A stretch of DNA of 32,177 bases, taken from assembly GCA_945872825.1 (NCBI GenBank), contig CAMCBD010000028.1, positions 1-32,177 on the forward strand. The letters run 5' to 3'. The notes below the pieces were generated by a model. The model ran no database searches. It had not been told where the DNA came from and saw only the letters and a list, made by a program, of their open reading frames with translations. The DNA is from Nitrosomonas ureae (GTDB taxonomy: Bacteria; Pseudomonadota; Gammaproteobacteria; Burkholderiales; Nitrosomonadaceae). The translations under genes and the position numbers were made by a program. Below, piece by piece: positions 1 to 7,770 of the stretch; position 1 is the first letter of the stretch, and each line of letters begins with the position of its first letter.

Positions 1-80
1 ATGGTTTCATCGCCCCGTATCGCAGCCAGCGCTATTTTTGCTTTGAATTCACTGGAATATTGTGTGCGTTTCTTGCTCAT
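1..80 (-). CDS. IS3-family transposase OrfA, N-terminal fragment
   Basis: The start codon is at 80-78 on the minus strand, and the first residues read MSKKRTQYSSEFKAKIALAA followed by IRGDET, where the window ends. This is the usual opening of IS3-family OrfA proteins, which carry an N-terminal helix-turn-helix that binds the element's ends. OrfA is normally followed by a frameshifted OrfB with the DDE integrase core, which would lie outside the window. Only 26 codons are visible, so group and integrity cannot be judged. Confidence 0.75.
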   Translation of the reverse strand, partial: MSKKRTQYSSEFKAKIALAAIRGDET

Positions 81-147
81 GATTATGATCCTCTATAGTG
101 TCCATAACAGAGCTTAACAACCTGTCCAGTTTTGCGGTACCACTTCA
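1..147 (-). mobile_element. IS3-family insertion sequence, left end (truncated by window edge)
   Basis: The minus strand carries the start of an IS3-type OrfA just inside a candidate terminal repeat. Read inward on the minus strand, the end starts near position 147 with TGAAGTGGTACC and continues with CAAAACTGGACA. This resembles IS3-family ends, which often begin with TG and contain a C/A-rich run followed by GGACA. The boundary at 147 is inferred from this resemblance; the other end and target duplication are outside the window, so the exact limit is uncertain. Confidence 0.6.
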
Positions 148-230
148 TAGACCCAAGCAAGGCCGATACTATTACAGAAGAGATTGGAATTGTTGCGGAG
201 AAAGCAATGCAGCTTGCCGGTACTGTTTGA
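148..230 (+). pseudogene. possible 3' remnant of a gene cut by the IS3-type element
   Basis: Immediately outside the inferred IS end, one plus-strand frame stays open to a TGA at 228-230 and reads ADTITEEIGIVAEKAMQLAG then TV. It is amphipathic and alanine/glutamate-rich and looks like the tail of a normal protein, not random translation. There is no start codon on this side of the element, which fits a gene whose 5' part was separated by the insertion. I cannot identify the parent protein. The stretch from 231 to 406 shows nothing further. Confidence 0.3.
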
Positions 231-406
231 TAAAAAATAGAAGAGTTTTAGTATTCAGATCGCGAATTGAAAATTTTATTTTTTGCTTATTCTTGCTACA
301 GCGTATAAATGCGGACCATCGATCCACTTAAAGCAATCGAAGCGTACTCCGCCAACTTAGCGAGGCAACCATACCCGCATCAACTTAAATTCAAGCAATG
401 AGTCAG

Positions 407-1465
407 TTAATAATTACGCCAATTCGAGAAACATTCCTCTAGCGTTTTTACAATCCTTTGACCGGCGCCAGGTTCACCATATACGGGTGGAAATGGTTGA
501 TTGCGGCAATGTCGTTGCGAACGTACTCTGTCGCGGATAATTGTTGGAGAAAATCCGGTTAGAACATTGGCGCCCGTTATGATGGTTTCCGATCGTTCCG
601 TATTGTCTCGCACGGTCACACAAGGCACACCTAAAATATACGCTTCTTCCTGAATACAGCCGCTATCGGTAATAATTAATTCTGCAAATTTCTGATAAGA
701 AAGTGATGTAAATGGATCTACGGAATCAATCACTTCTATTCGTGACAAAAGATCTAAGCTAGGCTCATGATCTTTCATAGTTGCCCGTGTCCTTGGGTGC
801 ATGGGAAAAATCATAGCATCGAATTCATCAGCTAATGCGTTGAGTGTTGAAAAAACATCAATCATTCTTTCACGGCTATCGGTAAATTCTTTGCGGTGCA
901 AAGTGATATAGGCATAGGTGTCGGAACGCAGTTTAACAAGCTCAGCAGAAAAATCCTGAATAAGATCAATAGTCGTATTGCCTACATTAAAAATTCGCCC
1001 GCGCAAATCCGGAATTTTATTTAAATATTCCGCATGATGCTGAGTATAAGTAAAGAGATAATGAGCTGCGCTATCCACCATGATCCGATTGCGTTCTTCA
1101 TACATGCAACTATCAAAAGCACGCAAACCTGCTTCTACATGTACCAATCCAACATCAGAATAAACAGCAGCAATCCCTCCGACAATAGATGCGGCAGTAT
1201 CTCCATTAACTAAAATCAAGTCAATCCGGAGCAAGTGAATGAGGTCGCAAACCCAGTCAATGGCGGCGCCGATACTATATGATTGAGGAAAAATAAAATC
1301 AGGCACATAACCCATTTGGGAAAATATGACTTCTCGCAGCAGAGGGTCTTGATGTTGATTGGTATGCAGAACGACGAAATCTACTTCAGCCGCGCGTAGC
1401 GCCTGAACGATAGCATAGTTCTTCATCACCTCGGGCCGAGTCCCGAGGACAATCCCAATTTTCAC
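407..1465 (-). CDS. wecB: UDP-N-acetylglucosamine 2-epimerase (non-hydrolysing)
   Basis: A 352-residue cytoplasmic epimerase that interconverts UDP-GlcNAc and UDP-ManNAc, supplying ManNAc-type sugars for surface polysaccharide. The GT-B fold signatures are present: GTRPE at residues 8-12, a GDTAAS segment near 89, VHVEAGLR near 108-115, LHRKE near 190 and a DSGCIQEEA block near 268. The usual family motif RxxTERPE appears here as RDNTERSE, a Pro-to-Ser change. Length is close to the usual 360-380. The start is GTG at 1465, overlapping the stop of the upstream SGNH hydrolase by four bases (GTGA), so the two were probably translationally coupled; that upstream gene is now interrupted. Confidence 0.9.
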   Translation of the reverse strand: MKIGIVLGTRPEVMKNYAIVQALRAAEVDFVVLHTNQHQDPLLREVIFSQMGYVPDFIFPQSYSIGAAIDWVCDLIHLLRIDLILVNGDTAASIVGGIAAVYSDVGLVHVEAGLRAFDSCMYEERNRIMVDSAAHYLFTYTQHHAEYLNKIPDLRGRIFNVGNTTIDLIQDFSAELVKLRSDTYAYITLHRKEFTDSRERMIDVFSTLNALADEFDAMIFPMHPRTRATMKDHEPSLDLLSRIEVIDSVDPFTSLSYQKFAELIITDSGCIQEEAYILGVPCVTVRDNTERSETIITGANVLTGFSPTIIRDRVRSQRHCRNQPFPPVYGEPGAGQRIVKTLEECFSNWRNY

Positions 1466-2025
1466 CGTGCGAGGATAGCTTGGGTAAATGATTCGGCTAC
1501 AAGGCGATTTCCTAATTCATTGAAATGAACAGAATCGACATAGCAATTACGACCGAGTTCATTGATAGGTACCCAAACTATATTTCTATTTTCTTCTGTA
1601 ACTTTCCTGATAGCTGTATTGTATACATTACGTTTCTCAGCGGTTTCTTTGCAGAAAAAAATATGGCCATCTGGATAGATAGGTGGAATCTCACCGCAAA
1701 AGATTGCTTTATATTTTTTGATCAATAAGATGCGGATAATTTGACGATAATATTCTTCAAACAAATCTAAAGGTGTTTCGTTGCCAACATCATTAGTACC
1801 AATAAGTACGCATGCTTGATAAGTATCACTGATAATTTCAACTTCATTATTAAGTAAGAACCATAAATCTCGAGCGGTATATCCATTAACGCTGCGATTA
1901 ATCGTTCGCTACTGATAAGGAGTATGCTCAGTCAATATCTGAGCTAGATACAAAGGATAGCAACCATAAGTTCGAGCGCCAAAAGTCTGACTATCTCCGA
2001 TGCAAAGCAAGTTCTGGTAATGCAT
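1462..2025 (-). pseudogene. SGNH/GDSL-type hydrolase interrupted by an amber codon
   Basis: Read from ATG at 2025, the frame gives GDSQTFG (block I with the nucleophile serine, residues 10-16), then a TAG at 1911-1909 as codon 39. The same frame continues with NGYTARDL, GTNDV (block III) and DSVHFNELG (block V Asp/His) to a stop at 1462. The whole family architecture is therefore intact in 187 residues except for one stop. The surrounding residues suggest a Trp codon TGG mutated to TAG (inference). SGNH hydrolases often act as esterases or acetyl-transferring enzymes on carbohydrates, which fits the polysaccharide context. An internal ATG downstream of the stop gives a 100-residue C-terminal piece lacking the nucleophile. 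Confidence 0.8.
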
Positions 2026-2045
2026 GTCACGGTTTCCTAAATGAT

Positions 2046-2074
2046 CAATAGCTTGTCAAAATGACAAGCTATTG
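2046..2074. repeat. perfect 13-bp inverted repeat with 3-nt loop
   Basis: CAATAGCTTGTCA and its exact reverse complement are separated by AAA. It sits 20 bp upstream of the SGNH hydrolase start, in what would be its 5' leader on the minus strand. No T-run follows on either strand, so it is not a standard Rho-independent terminator. It could be an mRNA leader hairpin or a protein binding site. Confidence 0.6.
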
Positions 2075-2490
2075 GAGAACTCCGGGGATTTGAAAAATAC
2101 TACAGGTTGAAAACAGAATGCTTCTAGCGCCCTATTATTCCTGAAAATATATTGTTTGTGCTAATTGTTGAAGAGTCAATGTGAGTCACCATAATTTTCA
2201 TAAATCGCTCTTTCTTGTTTTATTTTGTTAATGACAATAATGGACTTAGTAATACTACTCAAATCACATGCCACATGATCGTAGAGGACGTCCTTCGATG
2301 ATCGAGTCTCATTTTACTTGATTAACTTTTAGATTCAAGCGCACATATCATACTATTCCCACACATAAAGCAAGATTATGCTTAATATATAATGCGGCTC
2401 TTGCTTATAACTTGAAATTTATTCCAGTAACTAATTCAACTATGATAACTATATTCAGCCCAAACAAAATTTGTACCTCTTGGGTAACTC
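2075..2490. other. AT-rich intergenic stretch without a supported gene
   Basis: This gap lies between the broken SGNH hydrolase leader and the end of the Gfo/Idh/MocA gene, both transcribed leftward. All frames are frequently stopped. The only structure seen is a 10-bp palindrome AGGACGTCCT at 2285-2294 inside an imperfect longer inverted repeat. A promoter for the SGNH-wecB pair would be expected here, but I could not point to a convincing one. Confidence 0.4.
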
Positions 2491-3465
2491 TCATTCTCCA
2501 GGATACTTCAGACCGACTTTCGCTCTGATTTGATCCAATATCTCCATTCGAGCAAGCGTATCTGCAAGAGGAATGGTAGTGCTTTCCAGTTTATTTTCTC
2601 TGATACATCGGTTCACCTCAACCGCTTCATAGTGATATCCCGCCTTATTCCAGGTAATCCGAGGTAATTTCTTAGAGCGCCATAGCACGGATAGCCGGGC
2701 GCGCCAGAACAAAGGAATCCAAACTATTCCCTCAGTGCCAAAAATAAAAGCATTATGCAGCGTGCGTGTACGAACAGCGCTTGACAGCAAGGCGAGTTGA
2801 CCATGAGGATACTTCAGAACGATGCCGGCCTGTTCGTCAACATCAGTTGCGCCCAGACAGGCAAGTGCCTGAATATCGGTTGGCTGAGAACCCAATAGTT
2901 GTGATGCCAAGGCAATCGGGTAAATGCCGACATCAAGAATCGATCCGCCGCCAAGCATCGGATTAAGAATTCTTTGTTCCGGTTCCCAAAGGGCGCGGAA
3001 TCCGAAATCAGCTTTCAGCATGCGCACTTCTCCAATCAAGCCGCTTTTGATCCAATGCATAGCGCGTTGATAAGCAGGGTTAAATCTTGACCACATGGCT
3101 TCCATCAGAAAAAGTTTTTTCTGATGTGCGCAGGCAATCATCTGGCTAGCTTCTGCAGCATTCAGTGCAAATGGTTTCTCGCACAGCACGTGTTTGCCGT
3201 TTTCGAGACACAACAGCGTGTGTTCTTTATGAAGGTTATGTGTTGTTGCCACATAAATAACATCGATATTAGGATCTGTCGCCAATTCCGAATAAGATCC
3301 ATAGGCATGTGGAATATGATGTTTGGCAGCGAATGTTGTCGCACGCTGGAGAGATCTTGCTGCTACAGCCCTGATTTCCGTGTCCGGAGCTTTTCTGAGA
3401 TCGGTAGTAAAACGATCGGCAATACGCCCAGCACTTAAGATACCCCATCGAATGGGTACGTTCAT
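2491..3465 (-). CDS. Gfo/Idh/MocA-family NAD(P)-dependent oxidoreductase
   Basis: A 324-residue cytoplasmic dehydrogenase of the glucose-fructose oxidoreductase / myo-inositol dehydrogenase family. The N-terminal Rossmann fold begins WGILSAGRIAD, with a variant of the usual GxGxxA dinucleotide motif. The catalytic-domain hallmark CEKPFALNAAEA lies near residue 100, and GGSILDVGIYPIA matches the family's substrate-domain pattern. Substrate cannot be read from sequence; a nucleotide-sugar or sugar is likely given the polysaccharide neighbours. The start chosen is ATG at 3465 because AAGGA lies 7 nt upstream; an in-frame ATG at 3558 would add 31 residues without a good ribosome site and would precede the normal family start. 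Confidence 0.85.
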   Translation of the reverse strand: MNVPIRWGILSAGRIADRFTTDLRKAPDTEIRAVAARSLQRATTFAAKHHIPHAYGSYSELATDPNIDVIYVATTHNLHKEHTLLCLENGKHVLCEKPFALNAAEASQMIACAHQKKLFLMEAMWSRFNPAYQRAMHWIKSGLIGEVRMLKADFGFRALWEPEQRILNPMLGGGSILDVGIYPIALASQLLGSQPTDIQALACLGATDVDEQAGIVLKYPHGQLALLSSAVRTRTLHNAFIFGTEGIVWIPLFWRARLSVLWRSKKLPRITWNKAGYHYEAVEVNRCIRENKLESTTIPLADTLARMEILDQIRAKVGLKYPGE

Positions 3466-3605
3466 GGAATTTTCCTTGGATCGATCTGACAAAATATCTC
3501 TCAATTTTGAGATACCAGCATTGCCTGCATTCAGACTAGTATTGAGATTGGACAGCATTGTATCGGTGCGCCAAAGTTTCTCCTAGTTGTATTTCAACGA
3601 AATGG

Positions 3606-3637
3606 GTAACCCCCTCTTTGCTAAAGGGTTGCCAAAT
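3606..3637. repeat. inverted repeat in the divergent intergenic region
   Basis: GGTAACCC and GGGTTGCC can pair over 8 bp (one G-U) around a 13-nt loop, between the leftward Gfo/Idh/MocA gene and the rightward radical SAM gene. No clear T-run follows. It may be an operator or an RNA hairpin; the function is unknown. Confidence 0.3.
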
Positions 3638-3713
3638 CTGTTAATTACTCTACACTCGTTGCAGAGATTTGCGTCTCGTCATGATTCAATCAATGTAAAC
3701 AAGATAACCAACT

Positions 3714-4901
3714 ATGCCGAGTCATACAAAGAAAGTTGAAATTAATCTAGGATATGCGTGCAATGCGAAATGTCCTTTTTGCTATTACTATGATTCCGTA
3801 GTCACCAGAACCAATGAAAACATGTTGACTACCGATGAAGCGATGCAGCAAATGAAACTAGCCAAAAAGCTGGGTATCACAGAGATTGAGTTTACCGGTG
3901 GCGAAGCTACGCTGCGTAGTGATTTACCGGAGTTGATCACTTATGCCAAGAAAGAGCTTGGTTTCTCCATTGTGTGCTTGATTACCAATGGTATTCGGTT
4001 GTCCAAAATGGATTATGCCGTTAGTCTGGTTGCTGCCGGTATCGATGACATTCTGTTCAGTATTCATGGGCATGATGCCCATACGCATGATAATTTGACG
4101 AAAGTACCGAGAAGTTTCCATCACATCATGCAGGCCATAGATAATGCCAACGAGCTAGGTGTCCGTGTGCGCACTAATACAGTTGTTTGCAAATCAAATT
4201 ATCAGCATCTGACTGAAATCATGCGGCTATTAATTGATAAGCAAGTTGATAATATCAACTTTGTGATGTTCAATCCGGTATTGCAGGCAACAAACATTGA
4301 TATTGTTCAAGAAGTGTACGTCAACTATGCCGATGCAGGCCGGGAAATCATTCGCGCCATCCAGTCATGCGAAGCTGAGTTGCCCCACTTCAACGTAAGA
4401 TACATGCCTTTTTGTTTTCTACCCGAATATGAGCGATATATCACCAACATGGATCAAATGACGTTTGATCCTGATGAGTGGGACAATTATGCAAGCTTTA
4501 GAATCAGAAAAGGCCGCTTAATATCCTGGCTGTGTGTGGCGATCGGCATTTTGAATCTACCTTACCTTCTATTTGTTGCCCGACATGGCTGGAAAGCAAT
4601 CTGTACGGCTGCGATCAGTCGACTTTATGTCAGGAAAGGTCGTGTCAAGACAAAACAGTGTAAGCAATGTGCCTACGAGAATGTATGCGATTACCTGTAT
4701 CGCCATTATTACACTATTTATGGGTCGGCCGATATGATTCCGATCGCGGGAAATAAGGTGAATAATCCCGCCTGGATTATGAATGCCGCGAAGATTCGTC
4801 AACCGGGCGTGTTGCCACCAAAGCGTAATCTGGCGGCAAGGATCAAAGATCCATTGCCATGGAAGAATCAGGAAATCACGCGCCAAATCATTGGTAAGTG
4901 A
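3714..4901 (+). CDS. radical SAM protein with C-terminal cysteine cluster
   Basis: A 395-residue radical SAM enzyme. CNAKCPFC at residues 16-23 is the CxxxCxxC motif that binds the [4Fe-4S] cluster and S-adenosylmethionine, followed by EFTGGEATLR (the GGE motif) near residue 60. The C-terminal part has KQCKQCAYENVC, a short cysteine cluster reminiscent of SPASM or auxiliary-cluster regions; with its few cysteines it may bind at most one extra cluster. The start has no strong ribosome site, but the protein begins close to the first beta strand (VEINLGYAC), as expected. It is followed 43 bp later by the heparinase-like gene, so the two probably form a transcription unit. The substrate is unknown; polysaccharide-locus context is the only hint. 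Confidence 0.85.
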   Translation: MPSHTKKVEINLGYACNAKCPFCYYYDSVVTRTNENMLTTDEAMQQMKLAKKLGITEIEFTGGEATLRSDLPELITYAKKELGFSIVCLITNGIRLSKMDYAVSLVAAGIDDILFSIHGHDAHTHDNLTKVPRSFHHIMQAIDNANELGVRVRTNTVVCKSNYQHLTEIMRLLIDKQVDNINFVMFNPVLQATNIDIVQEVYVNYADAGREIIRAIQSCEAELPHFNVRYMPFCFLPEYERYITNMDQMTFDPDEWDNYASFRIRKGRLISWLCVAIGILNLPYLLFVARHGWKAICTAAISRLYVRKGRVKTKQCKQCAYENVCDYLYRHYYTIYGSADMIPIAGNKVNNPAWIMNAAKIRQPGVLPPKRNLAARIKDPLPWKNQEITRQIIGK

Positions 4902-4944
4902 TGAGGATAATCGTGTTTACCATCTTGAGATCCAATGTTGATCG

Positions 4945-7017
4945 GTGAACGCAAGGAATATGCAGATATCAGTCATGAATCTCAAGGAATTCAAGTATCG
5001 CATGGTGAGGCGGGCATCGCTTGTCGGTATGTGGATCAGAATGTGGACAGGCTGCGGATTGCCATTTAAAAAAACGATCCTTACAGACAATTACGGATTC
5101 TGTGACAGTAGACAATCCTGTCTGCCGTCGCTGCCCTGGAGTTATCCAGATTTTGACGTATCAAAGCTCTCCGTGGCAGATAATGAATCCCTGGAAGCGG
5201 TCATTGTAACCATAGCCGGGCCGGAGGGTGACTGGCATAAAGAACCGGATACCGGACAATACTGGCCTGTTCGATTTTTTCCCCGAATCGCTTTCCCACC
5301 TGGCAATCCCGTCGGAGACATTCAGCGGGTTTGGGAGCGATCCCGATTACAAAATCTGATTACCCTTGGTCTGATTTGTCGTGTGACGCAGCATGCGAAT
5401 ACGCAACACTTATTGGTCCAAATGCTAGAAAAAAGATTATTGTCATGGATTGACGAGAATCCATGGCTTTGGGGCATACATTATATTTCCACCATGGAGT
5501 GCGCCCTCAGGCTAATCAGTATTTGTCATGCATTTGATCTGATCAGAAATCAAAAGGTCAGTCTGCAAGCCTGGCAAGGGGTGGTGTATCTGGTGCATAG
5601 CCATGCCTATTTTATCCGGCGCAGATTATGTCTTTATTCGTATGCTGGCAATCATACACTCGGTGAATGTGCGGGGTTGATATATGCTGGCCTACTCTTT
5701 CCTGAATTACCTGATGCACAAGAATGGTTGCAAACCGGATTAAATCACATGGAGCGAGAGGCAAGCGTGCAAATTCTTGCCGATGGTGGCAATCGTGAGC
5801 AATCGTTTCGTTATCTGGCCATGATGGTCGATCTTTGTGGATTGGTGACTGCACTATTAAAACATTACGATAAATCTGCACCTGATGGCATTGAACAAGC
5901 TTGGATACGTGGCAGCTCTTTTTTACGAGCATTTGCCACTTCTCCTGATAGCCTGCCCGTTGTAGGTGACAGTGATGATGGATATGCGCTATCTCGCTAC
6001 CTTCGGTTATCATGGCAACCCAATATTCAGTTACCTAAATCATTTTGCAGGCTGTTGAAAAACGTATTCGAGGCGGCCGATGTAAGGCAAAAACAGGAGA
6101 AAAAGCGCAGTTTATGCTTAATAAATGAGCATTTTGAGCCTGTTTTTAACACCACAGCGGCAACGCAGATAGTTTTTCAACGGTCTGCTAGGGATCGCCT
6201 ACAGGTTTTTGAAGCATCAGGTTTTTCAAAGACTCAGGGCGAAACTGTGCATGGCAATATGCGTTTCACACACGGACAGCTTGGTACTGCGCGTGGATTC
6301 GGTCATGGGCATGCCGATGCCTTGTCGGTCTGCTGGAATCTGGGTGATAAGCCGATCCTGGTTGACCCAGGGACCTATCTCTACGATCGAGATCCGCATT
6401 TTAGACGCTATTTTCGCGGCACATCAGCGCATAACACGATTATCGTCGATGCCTTTGATCAGGCGCTGCAAAATTCCCAAACATCATTTGGCTGGCTACA
6501 ACCGTATAGGGCCGAATTAGTTTGGCGGCAAAAGGATCTAGAGGGAAGAATCCTACTATTAGCCTGTCATAATGGTTATGCCGGAATGGGAGTCACACAC
6601 TGGCGAGCATTGATCTATGATCGCCGGTTCGGTTGGGCAGTGTGGGATTGCATCCACGGCACGGGAGTGCATCATTTAGCCATGCACTGGCATGTGGATG
6701 CGCCGATTGAAAGATCTGGCGGTGGATGGATGGTTGATTGTGCGAGTCAACCCTGGTTTATCCACATAGAAGGCGGGGAATCCGTCTGCTATCGTGGCAA
6801 CGAAGATTTGCCATTAGGGTGGATTTCCAGAAAATATGCATCGCGAGAACCGATAAACACTATTAAAGCCGAGATACGCACTCAACTGCCGCATGAATTC
6901 CTGACCATCATCAGTCCGCAACAAGTCACTCCAACGGAATTGTTTATTGATGGCACATTGATCCAAAGGCTGCGGAATCATTGTAAGCACGGAGTTGGTG
7001 CTCAGGTCCAGAATTGA
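4945..7017 (+). CDS. heparinase II/III-like (alginate lyase superfamily) protein containing a MITE-derived segment
   Basis: A protein of up to 690 residues. The N-terminal half has the alpha/alpha-toroid pattern with AGNHTLGECAGL near 234-245 (the Asn-His pair of the active site). The C-terminal beta-sandwich (Hepar_II_III) has GHGHADALS at 453-461, DPGTYLYDRD and SAHNTIIVDAFDQA. Family members cleave or bind uronate-containing polysaccharides by beta-elimination. The gene sits directly behind a radical SAM gene. Residues about 368-415, between the two domains, are encoded by a 142-bp repeat also found at 24881-25019. Start is uncertain: GTG at 4945 or ATG at 4960 or 4975; AAGGA at 4953 fits none perfectly. 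No obvious signal peptide, which is unusual for a secreted lyase. Confidence 0.82.
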   Translation: MNARNMQISVMNLKEFKYRMVRRASLVGMWIRMWTGCGLPFKKTILTDNYGFCDSRQSCLPSLPWSYPDFDVSKLSVADNESLEAVIVTIAGPEGDWHKEPDTGQYWPVRFFPRIAFPPGNPVGDIQRVWERSRLQNLITLGLICRVTQHANTQHLLVQMLEKRLLSWIDENPWLWGIHYISTMECALRLISICHAFDLIRNQKVSLQAWQGVVYLVHSHAYFIRRRLCLYSYAGNHTLGECAGLIYAGLLFPELPDAQEWLQTGLNHMEREASVQILADGGNREQSFRYLAMMVDLCGLVTALLKHYDKSAPDGIEQAWIRGSSFLRAFATSPDSLPVVGDSDDGYALSRYLRLSWQPNIQLPKSFCRLLKNVFEAADVRQKQEKKRSLCLINEHFEPVFNTTAATQIVFQRSARDRLQVFEASGFSKTQGETVHGNMRFTHGQLGTARGFGHGHADALSVCWNLGDKPILVDPGTYLYDRDPHFRRYFRGTSAHNTIIVDAFDQALQNSQTSFGWLQPYRAELVWRQKDLEGRILLLACHNGYAGMGVTHWRALIYDRRFGWAVWDCIHGTGVHHLAMHWHVDAPIERSGGGWMVDCASQPWFIHIEGGESVCYRGNEDLPLGWISRKYASREPINTIKAEIRTQLPHEFLTIISPQQVTPTELFIDGTLIQRLRNHCKHGVGAQVQN
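6047..6188 (+). repeat. MITE-like repeat, copy A, inside the heparinase-like gene
   Basis: The segment starts GCAGGCTGTTGAAAAAC and ends GTTTTTCAACGGTCTGC, terminal inverted repeats of 17 bp with two mismatches. Its interior is about 90% identical, base by base, to the reverse complement of 24881-25019. Compared with that copy it lacks a 3-bp TGC and has one extra T. It encodes no transposase and is translated in frame as part of the heparinase-like protein. No convincing target duplication was seen. Confidence 0.85.
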
Positions 7018-7269
7018 GAAATTTATTTCTTGCTCACTCTCGCAAAAAATAACTATACCTGCTGTTGTGAAGCTTTGTTCGAAAAAATATGCCGACGGCG
7101 GCGTTACATTCTACCGATGTTAAGGCGATTGTGGATTTAAGTTTTTCCTAACAAATCCTGACACTGAATTTCGTTTTAACCGGCATCGTGTTAATCTTTA
7201 TTCTGCACTATTCAAATTTTTCTGCTTGAACTTGCTACTTTCGAAATCCTATTACACTAACGATTTGCT
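7018..7269. other. intergenic region upstream of the phosphatase gene
   Basis: About 250 bp, AT-rich, between the heparinase-like gene and the phosphatase. No ORF of note. It ends with weak ribosome-site context before ATG 7270. No terminator hairpin with a T-run was found, so transcription may read through from the polysaccharide genes. Confidence 0.3.
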
Positions 7270-7770
7270 ATGAACAAGAATAAAAAGATAAAAGTATTAT
7301 TTGTCTGCATGGGGAATATTTGCCGGTCACCAACAGCCGATGCGGTATTCCGGCATTTAGTTAAAGAAGCCGGTGTTGATCACATGATCGATGTGGATTC
7401 TGCTGGCACGCATGCGTATCACATTGGCGATCCGCCAGATCACCGCGCGCAGAACACAGCACAGCAGCGCGGCTATAAAATGCACGATTTGCGTGCCCGT
7501 GCAGTGCAACCAAACGATTTTGAGGAATTTGACTACATACTTGCAATGGATAAAGAAAATCTTTCTTTACTGCAACAGCGCAGTCCTCAACAGCACCTCA
7601 GTAAAATTCAATTATTCATGCAGTACAGTACGCAAGCTGATCCGGATGTCGAGGTGCCCGATCCGTACTTCGGCGGGCATCAAGGTTTTGAATTGGTATT
7701 GGATATGGTTGAGGAAGCCAGCCAAGGTCTGTTGACGCATCTTCGCAATAATAAAAAGGACGTATTCTGA
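7270..7770 (+). CDS. low-molecular-weight protein tyrosine phosphatase
   Basis: A 166-residue cytoplasmic phosphatase of the Wzb/Etp/arsenate-reductase-like LMW-PTP family. The P-loop CMGNICRS at 13-20 supplies the nucleophile cysteine and the phosphate-binding arginine, and DPYFGG at 131-136 supplies the general-acid aspartate. Length is typical (about 150-165). In capsule and exopolysaccharide loci such enzymes dephosphorylate the tyrosine kinase that controls chain polymerisation; no kinase is visible in this window. The stop overlaps the start of frmA by one base (TGATG), so the phosphatase and formaldehyde genes are likely co-translated, an odd functional pairing. Confidence 0.92.
   Translation: MNKNKKIKVLFVCMGNICRSPTADAVFRHLVKEAGVDHMIDVDSAGTHAYHIGDPPDHRAQNTAQQRGYKMHDLRARAVQPNDFEEFDYILAMDKENLSLLQQRSPQQHLSKIQLFMQYSTQADPDVEVPDPYFGGHQGFELVLDMVEEASQGLLTHLRNNKKDVF

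Noticed and set aside
98..331. 77-residue plus-strand frame at the left edge
   Set aside because: Crosses the inferred IS boundary and has no family features.
2285..2294. palindrome AGGACGTCCT in the gap before the Gfo/Idh/MocA gene
   Set aside because: Only 10 bp perfect, with an imperfect extension; likely chance without conservation data.
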